From Ectocarpus siliculosus (Eukaryota; Sar; Phaeophyceae; Ectocarpales; Ectocarpaceae), in assembly GCA_000310025.1 (NCBI GenBank), contig FN649755.1, positions 3,486,323 through 3,506,662 on the forward strand: 20,340 bases of DNA. The letters run 5' to 3'. Shown here in pieces: positions 1 to 9,400 of the stretch. Position numbers and translations under genes: made by a program. Numbering within the stretch: the stretch's first letter is position 1; each line of letters opens with the position of its first letter. Under the pieces are notes generated by a model, which was given only the letters and a program-made list of their open reading frames with translations, did not search any database and was not told the DNA's origin.

Positions 1-183
1 GGGAGAAGAGCAAGACGGAGCAGAATCATCGCCGTACAACCAGATTTTCATATGCCCGCCATCATCACCTTCACTTTCGCCTCTCCAGAACGATCACGGC
101 TTCCTCCCCCCCTAGATCTCCGTAGATCCGTATCTAGCGCTCAGTTTACCTAACAGGGGTGCTCATGTATTGCCTCAGTCGTC

Positions 184-345
184 AGTAAAGAATTTCCATT
201 GGTCAGTAGTCGGTCACACACACACTAATAGAGGCGGTGCTTGCTGGGGGGTTTTCAGCAATGAAAATGACGTTGGTAAAGCGGTCAGCCGGTTGCGTTA
301 GCGCGCTCGATGCACATAAATAAATAAATACACACACACAACAAA
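184..345. repeat. Two copies of the 'GGTCAGCC..CGGTCGATGC..CACACA' repeat family
   Basis: Positions 184-235 and 272-345 share the core with copies at 2493-2556, 2836-2895, 3129-3180 and 3225-3287. The run atttccattggtcag occurs at both ~192 and ~3221. The rest of 1-378 holds no exon I can support; if exon 10 is real it lies within intron 10. Confidence 0.6.
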
Positions 346-378
346 CGCAACCCTAACCTTGACTCAACATGCACTCAC

Positions 379-483
379 AATGCTGAATAAGCTGGACGCC
401 ACCGGCCCCAGTCTGAACCCCGCGTCTTCGCCGCTGGAAGCCGCCGCCCCGCTTTTCTTGCTCGATTGCTCCCGCGTGATTCT
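379..483 (-). CDS. EXO84: Exo84 exon 10 (probable)
   Basis: Acceptor caccgccgcag|AGAATC, donor AGCATT|GTGAGT, 35 codons, phase 0 at both ends and in phase with exon 9. It encodes a Ser/Lys/Ala-rich piece and then GFRLGPVASSLFSI. Without splicing it stops four codons later. Family similarity is weak, so support comes from splice sites and phase. Later exons would lie left of the window. Confidence 0.4.
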
Positions 484-3400
484 CTGCGGCGGTGTTCCGT
501 CGTCCAAGCGTTCCGTCGCAGTGTTCCGCCACACGATCCGCCGTAGCGTTCCGAAGCGTTCCGTCGTCGAAACGAACCGCCAAAGCGTTCCGTCGTTAGT
601 GTTCCATCATAGTGTCCCGTCGTAGCGTTCCGTCACAGCGTTCCGCCACACGTTCCGCCATAGCGTTCCGTCGATGAAGCGTTCCGTCGTCGAAGCGTTC
701 CGTCAAATCGTTCGTGTCAGAGTGGGTGGGCGGGGTCAGTTGGTAATACGAAGTACTGGCGTACCAAGTGTGTTTCTTATGCTCCCATTCGGGTTGCCAG
801 CGGGTAGCCGTGGGAGAAATAGACCAACGTTAGCAGTACGGTACTAGGTATACAGTTAGCAACGGCGACCCAGAAACACACCTTGTAAGAAACAGTAAGA
901 AACAAAGGCTCAGACTTTGGCAAATAAATGAGAAAAACGACTACGAGACACACCTCAGCCGTGGATCCTACACATAACTCTATATAATATGTCATGATCT
1001 ATGCTCGACGGTGGTGACGAACTAAGAAATTAAAGCCTCGACCCCAATGATGTTTCTCAAGCGCGAGTGCTAGCTGTACCGTACCGAATACCGTATACCG
1101 TAGGAGGCGGAGAGATTGCAGCCCCCCTAGACCGACTTTCAAAGATCGATTGCTCCAAAACCAAGCAGGTGCGGAAAGAGCCCGATACATTTACGAGACC
1201 ACAAATTGGTGCTCAAGTTAAATCAATGTTCTTAAGGCTCAATCTCTGGAATTCTTAAGCGCGCGGGCGCGTTCTGTACATGCTTTACCACGGGTCGGAG
1301 TTCCTACCGGGCAGACACGCTGTGAGCGATGATTAAAGGTGAAAAAAAAAAAAAAGGATACCGAAGAGCACGTTCCGATGGCCGAGAATTGAAGCCCCAC
1401 CTGAGGACCCATCGTGATCGCCCTGATCTGCCTTCCCATGAGCACCGCGTATTGGTCGATCTGCTGGTTGACCCACACCACCAGCCTGCAGAAGGGAGCC
1501 GTCCCGCAGTCCTTAACCCCTTGATACACCTGTCGGCATCAGCGGTAGAGTTAGCGTTAGCGTTAGCGTTAGCCTTAGCGTTACGTGAGGGTTAGCCTTC
1601 ACGTCGATGATGGCGTTAGGCTTCACGTTAGCGCAAGCAAAAGTGTCGGTGTTAGCCGAAGCAAAAGCCTCAGCGCTAGGCTTAGCGTTAGCGCTAGCCG
1701 GAGCGGGAGCGTTTGCCTTAATCTCGGCGCTAGTGCAAACTTAGCGATAGAGCTAGCGGTGCGCTAGGGGTAGCGCTAGAATTACCAGCGCTAGCGGCAT
1801 GCTACGGTTAGCGCTAGCGTTCTGCTAGGGATAGCCTCAACATCGTCGAAGGTGTTAGCGTCAGGCTTGGCGTTAGGCTTCGCGCTAGGCATGGCGTTGG
1901 GCTCAGCGTGAGGCTTAGCGCCAGGCTTAGCGTGAGGCTCAGCGCCAGGCTTAGCGTGAGGCTCAGCGCCAGGCTTAGCGTGAAGCTTAGCGTTAGGCCT
2001 GAGCGATGGCGGTTGGCACGGCAGTCAGCAGCGCTACATGTAGATACTTCGTGCCTCTATGCGACGTCATGTCTTCGCTTGCTCTCAAAGCCGAAATGGC
2101 GTTCCTTCGCCAAAAGGTAAGGCCGCTCGACTGCTCTCTAGCTGTGTCATTATCTGGTGGGCAAAACATCCTGTTTGAATGCTCTACCGTCACTGTGCTT
2201 CAGTGTGGTGCCATCTCTTCGCGTGCTCCTAAGCCGAAATGACGTTGCTGTTGGAAAGCTCTATCACGCTAGCTAGGTCGCTAGGCCGCTCCCCCGGCTT
2301 TTGCCTTCACCTGGTAGTAGGCGGTAGACTTTCCGGTCTTGATGGATCTTCGCTCGTGGATCCTCGCGGACTTGCAGAACAGTTTCAGGAACGCCGACAC
2401 CGCGTCCAACACCTTCCCGACAACAGACGGTGTGGGAGGGAAAAAAAACGTTGAAGGGGGACGAATAGACAGCTGACGGTTGACGATTGTCGTTGGTCAT
2501 TCGGCCAGCGCGTTCGATGCTAGTGAAACAAAAACTAAACACGCACACACCCTGTGGGCTCGCTAACGTGTGTTCGTGCTTGATATTACAGTAGATACGA
2601 GACTGGCGTATGTTCATTGGGCACCCTGTTTGGCTGACCTCCGCTCGTGAATCCTGGCAACACCGCGTCCAAAGCCTTTCCGACAACAAGCGGTGGTGTG
2701 GGGGGCGAAAATAATGTGCGACAGGGACACACACACAGGTATGAACACGACGACAGTAGGGTGTGGGGGCAAACTAGTGTTTAAAACGGACACAGGCGCA
2801 AGCACACCAACAGGCTGGCAACTGACGAGTTTTTTCATGGTCAGCCCGTTAGCGCGGTCGATACAATAAAAAATAACACACACAAACACACACACATACA
2901 CAAACACACAAACACACACACACACACACACACACAGAAACACTCACACACACACACATACACACACACACACACACACACGTGCGGATTTCTTCTGTTA
3001 TTGCTACGGCATCTGTCTTTATTGCGGAGAGTAGCGTAGACCGCCCCCATGACGCTCGGTGACAGGGTCCCGAATCGTGGCCTATAGAAGCAACATTGTG
3101 TTTTTATACCACGCTGAGACTGACGTCTTTTCATTGGTCAGCCTGTTAGCACGGTCGACGCTAATAAGAAAGACACACTCTGGGAGCTCGATAGCTCCGC
3201 AGTGTGTTCGTACTTAGCGCATTTCCATTGGTCAGCCAGCTATTAGCGCGGTCGATGCGACCAATTTAAGAAACACCCACACACGCCGGAACAACGCCTC
3301 GCCTCAACGCTAGCGAGTGCCACAGGAACATGCCACGCATACCGTAGGCTGCACAAGCCGTACTTGTCCGAAGAACGTTTCCGATGGGACCCTCACGTGA

Positions 3401-6400
3401 GAAATGGGGTCCGCGGTAACCTCTACAAGCCTACGCCTGACCATGGCGCGTTTCTCGTGCCTATCCTTCGTTTGTTATACCTATCCGAAGAACGTTTCTC
3501 ATACCTGGCACGATAAAGTTCTTTCAAGCAAATGTCCGAAGAACCTTTCTTATTCCTATCCCAACAAGGCTTCCTATACCAATCCGAACAACGTTCTTTT
3601 CTTATACCTGTCCGAAGAACGTTTCTCATACCTTGCCCGAGAAAGTTCGTTCAAAGCAAATGCCCGAAGAACCTTCTTATTCCTATCCGAACAGCGCTTC
3701 TTATATACCAATCCCAACAAAGTTATTTTCTTCTTGTACCTGTCCGAAGAACGTCTCCGATAGGACCCCCACGTAAGAGAGGGGGTCCGCGGTAACCTCC
3801 ACCAGCCTGAGGGAACGCCTGATCATGGCGCTTCTCTCCCCGACGAAGAAGATGGCCGCCTTCTCGCTCTCGCCCAGGGAGATGAGGAGGGCGAAGTTGC
3901 TCTTGTGCTCACGGAACCCCCACACCTGTGTTTTTGGTTTGACAATGTAACCGTAATGAGTGGTATGCCGAAAGCGTGGCTTTTTTCTGTTCAGGGATGC
4001 ATTGCTGGGTAGTGTTGGCGAATGTAACCGTAACTAATTCATGCACGCGGGGCAATTGCTTTTTCAGGATACTGTGCGCATGTATGAACGACTACCAGAG
4101 GCTGCAGCGCGGCAACCGCAACAGCAACAAGCACAACAAAAACATCGACCCTTCCCGAGACCTTCCGTCAGAACGACGTCAGCAGGAACATCATCAACAC
4201 CACCACCGCCCACAGCGCAGCAACAACAAAAACAGCACGACCCACGACACCGCAGCAACAACGGCACGACCGCAGCAGCAGCGGCGGCAACAACAGTGAC
4301 CCCAACAACAGAGCAACAGCAGCAAGCAGAGCCGGAACAACAACAACATAGACCCCTACCCGAAACCTTCGCTCTCACCGTCAGCGTGTTCGCCGCCGAA
4401 ATCTCGGCCAGCAGGCGCTCCGCCATCCCCGCAGCCATCGTCTCGACCTTCTGGAAGATTCTCTCCACCCCACGCCCCAAGTTGGTCGCGTTCTGAAGGT
4501 TCGCTGAGAAATCTCGGACCCTCCGGATCAAGGTGGCCGCTTCCTGGTGTTTTCGCTCCAGCAGCAGCTCCTCCAACTGCAAAGAACGAAAAACATCAGA
4601 GAGAGAGATAAGAAACGTGCAATGTCACTGCTTCCTCTGGTGCATTCCCTCCACCAACAGCTCTTCCAAACTGCCAAGAACGAAAACATCAGCGAGACTT
4701 AAGACACGTGCAATGTTCTGTTTGACCACGGGTTCGGGAGACCCTAGATGGAAGAAATGTTGTGCGTGTGAGCGCTGAAAAAACTACGGGAAAAAAAAGC
4801 AAAACCAGTCGCTGCTTCCTCTGGTGCTTTCGGCCAAGCAACAGCTCTTCCAACCGCAGGAAACATCATCATCAGAGAGAGAACAGAAACAAGCATGTCG
4901 CTGCTTCCTCTGGTGCTTTCGGCCAAGCAACAGCTCTTCCAACCGCAGGAAACATCATCATCAGAAAGAGAACAGAAACAAGCATGTCGCTGCTTCCTCT
5001 GGTGCTTTCGGCCAAGCAACAGCTCTTCCTACCGCAGGAAACATCGTCATCAGAAAGAGAACAGAAACAAGCATGTCGCTGCTTCCTCTGGTGCTTTCGG
5101 CCAAGCAACAGCTCTTCCAACCGCAGGAAACATCATCATCAGAAAGAGAACAGAAACAAGCATGTCGCTGCTTCCTCTTGTGCTTTCGCTCCAGTCGTAG
5201 CTCTTCCAACTACATCAAACTTCGTAATCGGAAAGAGAACAGAAAGGTGGAATGTTGTGTGTGGCCACGGATCGGAGACCTCCCATACGCAAAAAAATCT
5301 TCGTTTGTGAGCGCTGATTTGAAGTGATAAAACAAAACACAAATTTCGCTGCTTCCTCTGGTGCGTTAGGTCCCGCAACAGCTGTTCCAACTAGAAAAAA
5401 AAAAAAAGTCGTCAGCACAGAGAAAATAAGAAACGTGCGTTGCTTTCTGGTGCTTTAGCTTCGGCGTTATGCTAGCTTTTCCCTTTTCCAACTGCAGAAA
5501 ACGTGATCAGAAAGAGAATAATAAACGTTTAGTGTCCCTGCTTCTAGATGCTTTAGCTCGAGCAACGAACGGCTTCCAGCTCTTCCCAACTACAGAAACC
5601 ATTAGCAAACCGAGAACAGAAACATGCCCACGGTACACACATCAGGAGAGGGAGCAGAATCGTACCCGATTTCATATGCCAGGCACAGCACCAGAGTTCC
5701 GGGCCAAAGCTCTCGGGCAAGGAGGATTGCGAGGGTTAACATTACCGAGGTAGCACACTCTGCTGGGCACTAAAAAAAAAAGCGAAGAAAAACATGCGCG
5801 AGAGATTTTAACTTTTTTCTCACCTCTATCGGTGCTTGATCCAGCCACTCCGGCAGCTTGAGTCCTCTTGACGTCGAAGGTCCGTCTCCCTGAAACGGAC
5901 AGCCAACGACCAAGCCAACAGACGCAAAAAACACAACAGAAACCAAGACATCACCTGCAGAATGCCGACATGAGATGAGCCAACAGATGCAAAAAAAAAG
6001 ACGGCCATACTCCTACTTCAAGAACAAGAACCAAAGAACACCAATACACAACCTGTATCACAGGTGATGAAACAAATACATGTCACAGAATGAGACCAAC
6101 TGGCATAAAACCAAGACACAGCCTGCGGAAAGCCAAGTGCTTACTACACGCGCGGTATTCACGCTCACGTCTTCATCGTCCTCCTCTGGGCTGGCCGCCG
6201 CCGCCGCCGCCACCGCACGGGAGTTCGATCGTGCCGCCGGCGTTTTTTCCGCCGGTTTAACGGTTTCAACCAGGTGAACACCTCGAAACGACTGAAACGC
6301 CGCACAACAGCACGGCAAGTGGTGGGACGTATGTAGGCCGGTTGGTGTGCGTATGTGTACCGAAATACTGCATGAGATTTTCGTATCCATATTATTGTTT

Positions 6401-9400
6401 TTTGTGCTTCAGTTTGGTGTCTTGCAAGACGTCCCAGCCATTCGTTCATTGGTAAATTTCATGTCGACATGGAGCTGTGACATTCATGCATCTCAAGCGG
6501 CAACACGGCAGGGCTGCACCAGTTGTCGTCAACACAAGCGAAGTGTGAAAGCCAACGTTCGCATTCGATACTTGTACTCTTTCGCAAGATGAAGACAAAA
6601 AAAAGAAGAAAAACGTAGGTACCAAAATTCCGTGCCCAACTGAGGGCCAACGGTCCATGGCATTGGCACTGCGGTGTAAGAGCAGGAACACAGACGTAGC
6701 CTGATACAAGCATAGGCTTGCGTTTGAGGGGTTTGTCATCCGGTCGCCTTGCCCATTGACAAAAAAAAACTGCGCAAAAACCTGGGCTACTGCCGGCGAA
6801 CTATCTCGCACTTGTGTTCGCCACATCCGGCAGAGACGCTCAGCAACAGTGGCAGAGAGCAGCGGCAGCAACAGCAGCAGCTACCAGGGTATAGCAACAA
6901 CAACAGCAGCAATCACAACAACAGCTGTTAACAACGACAGATCAAGATCGACATGAAGACCTACGGCATAAACGACGATAACACAGCAAGAACAACAACA
7001 GCAGCAGACATTGCGGCAGATGGAACGACAACGCACCACGAACAATGTCAGGCGGGCAAAATTGACCGGCACGTACGGAATAATCAAGTCGTTCTACATA
7101 TTGAATAAGGCGGGTGCACTGAATAGGGCGGGTGAACCGGTCTGGCGCATACCCGCCGAATATTGGGCCTACGGCTGCACGCGCAAGGCTATGGCGGCAG
7201 ATCCCAGAAGGTGGTTCAGCGTCTGGAGGTCGATTTCCATGCTGCGGATCAGCAAACACGTATCGACAGCACAGCGACAACAAGACCAAAACCAGAAACA
7301 CGTGTCTGTTCTACATGCAATACCTGCAAGGTTACGGCGGTAGATCCCAGGAGGTCTTTCAGCGTCTGGAGGCCGGCTTCCATGCTGCGGATCTCCTCCG
7401 TGGCGTGCATGAACGCCTGGTAGTTGCGGACAACTTCGGCCCTCAAAGCCGACTCTGTTTACGAAAGCGGCGGCAACACAGGTGTACGATCGCGCCTTGC
7501 CTGTTTATCATTTTCGCAACAGCAGGGGTTTTCGCCACATGGCACCAGGCGTGCAGAAACGCCTGGTAGCTGCGGAAAAATTCGACCCTCAAAGCCGACT
7601 CGGTTTACGAAAGAGGCAAACAACAACAACAACCACCACAACACAAGTGTCGATGATCGCGCTTCGCCTGATGTTCTTTGCCGCAACACAGCAGGGATTC
7701 TCGCCAAGTGGCAAAAGGCGTGCAAAAGAGCCTTCCAGTTGCGGGTAATCTTACCCCTCAAAGCCGACTTGCTATTAGCCCTCTTTTCAAACTATAAATG
7801 GGCACGAGAGAGGCAGCGACAGCACAAAATGTCGATGATCTCGCTGTGCCTGGTACAGTGTTCTTCGTCACAACACGGCTGGGATTTCGGTACATCCATG
7901 GCACAATATCCCCCACAACAGCTGAATAGAAAACCGGTGCGGTAGCTGCGAGAAACCTTAGCTCTCAGGCTCTTACAGCCAGCCGGTTCTGTTTCATGAG
8001 TGATGCACACCGTAACAAAGAACATACCATACCATAAACAGTTATACACAAACGCAATGTTGGCGGTATTTGACCAAGGTGATGTTGCAGGTAAATAGTT
8101 AGTTCACTTGGGAGAGGGCGAGAAAAAGTGGCAAGTCCAAGTGCTTGGAGTACTAAATCCCCTTAGAGGCGCGCCGAGAAAGGTACACATAGAGCAGTCG
8201 GTAGTGGTGCCTGCTAAAGGCGGCGCAGAGCAAGGGATTTGACCAGCAGCTAGTGCGCACTCGGCACCGCTGTCCAGATCATGAGACAACTTTGGGTATT
8301 TTATCTGCTACACGTCAAGCGATTTCAACGCCCTATGTACGGGGCGACCGGCCGTATTTATTGTACGCATTCATGGGCGACTGTCCGTGTTTGTTGCGGC
8401 CTTTGGGTTTTCATGATCGAGGGCCGACAGCATAGCTCCTGTTTCTAGGCTCTACAGGCGTCTGCACACAGCAGTGCCAACATGACGGCATCGCTACTGC
8501 TGCTGGGTACGAGTGCGTCGGCCGCGAGCAGCAGTGTACCTACAGCACGTACAAAAAGGAAACACACTCACCTGTCTGGCGCTTGAGTCCTTCCAGCTTT
8601 TCCACCCTGGATATCAACAAGCATGATGGGGGCAAAAGGAGCAAGCAGAGGCGAGGGATTGATGCGAAAAGGGAGGTGCCAACTTTTCAGCTGTGCTTGT
8701 TGGTGCGAATCGTAGACTACGGACTGCCTACGCGAAGACAGCAGTGTAGGTTATATTTTCGAAAAATGAGCAAGCAAGGGAACCCTAACCCTAAACCCCA
8801 ACCTACACGATCCTATACTTTATCCGGTATGTTTGCTTGCGAAGAATAAACCTGCCTAAACTACTGATCTGAGAGCAAAGATTGGGTTGCACGTATATAA
8901 GCATGCAGAGCTGCCATGGCGCCGAAGAGTCAGCAACATGCACTCCTCACAACAAATAACGACTTGCTCGGTTCTGCTGCGTGGTATCGTGCACTTGTTT
9001 GTGCCGATTGACATCAGACCCTCTTGTGAAATCATAGCACGAGTGAGCATCACTTCACCGGTGCAGGCTCATAGACTACAGCAGTTGCACGCAGGCTCAA
9101 GAGCACCGCGATCTACGGGTATAACTGAAGAATGTGTCCCAACATTGATTTATCTTTCTCCATCCGCAATTTCCATTTCCAATCGAAAACTGCTACACTC
9201 CGCCAAACAGATGTGCCACACCTGTGCAATATTCACGGGAGCCATGCAGCAGTTGCACCGCAAGAACTGCCATGCCTTGCGTTCTATCCATACTACAGTA
9301 CAGTACATGTAAAAAGAATCTCTACCCCAGTAGCTACGTTGCACAGGAAGAGATTCTCCGTGCTGTGGGTGTATCCACCGTGCGCAATGTATCTCAGCGA

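Larger units (their letters stand above)
2493..3287. repeat. Intron 7 dispersed-in-tandem repeat family with CA tails
   Basis: Copies at 2493-2556, 2836-2895, 3129-3180 and 3225-3287 each carry a TTGGTCAGCC-like start, a CGGTCGATGC-like core and an A-rich to CACACA end. They are spaced by about 95-340 bp, interleaved with an exon 8 edge copy and a CA microsatellite. Confidence 0.65.

Noticed and set aside
1908-2120. Repetitive RLSARLSV protein
   Set aside because: It is a translation of the 24-bp minisatellite within an intron, with no start context or flanking domain.
3404-3795. Plus-strand frames with repeated LSEERF/LSEQRF
   Set aside because: They are antisense to the exon 7 donor-edge array.
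4064-4378. Cys-rich C-terminal extension of the exon 6 frame
   Set aside because: It is read-through of the GTGAGA donor into a CAA/CAG tract; exon 7 continues the Exo84 frame instead.
4809-5253. CRISPR-like regular repeats
   Set aside because: The whole 89-bp unit repeats with no unique spacers, and the setting is a eukaryotic intron.
4762-5327. Long overlapping open frames on both strands (up to 182 aa, Ser/His-rich)
   Set aside because: They are produced by the 89-bp array. 89 is not a multiple of three, so the same unit is read in all frames in turn; none behaves like a protein gene.
8783-8799. Telomeric fusion site
   Set aside because: There are only two to three CCCTAA-type units, with no orientation switch or subtelomeric context.
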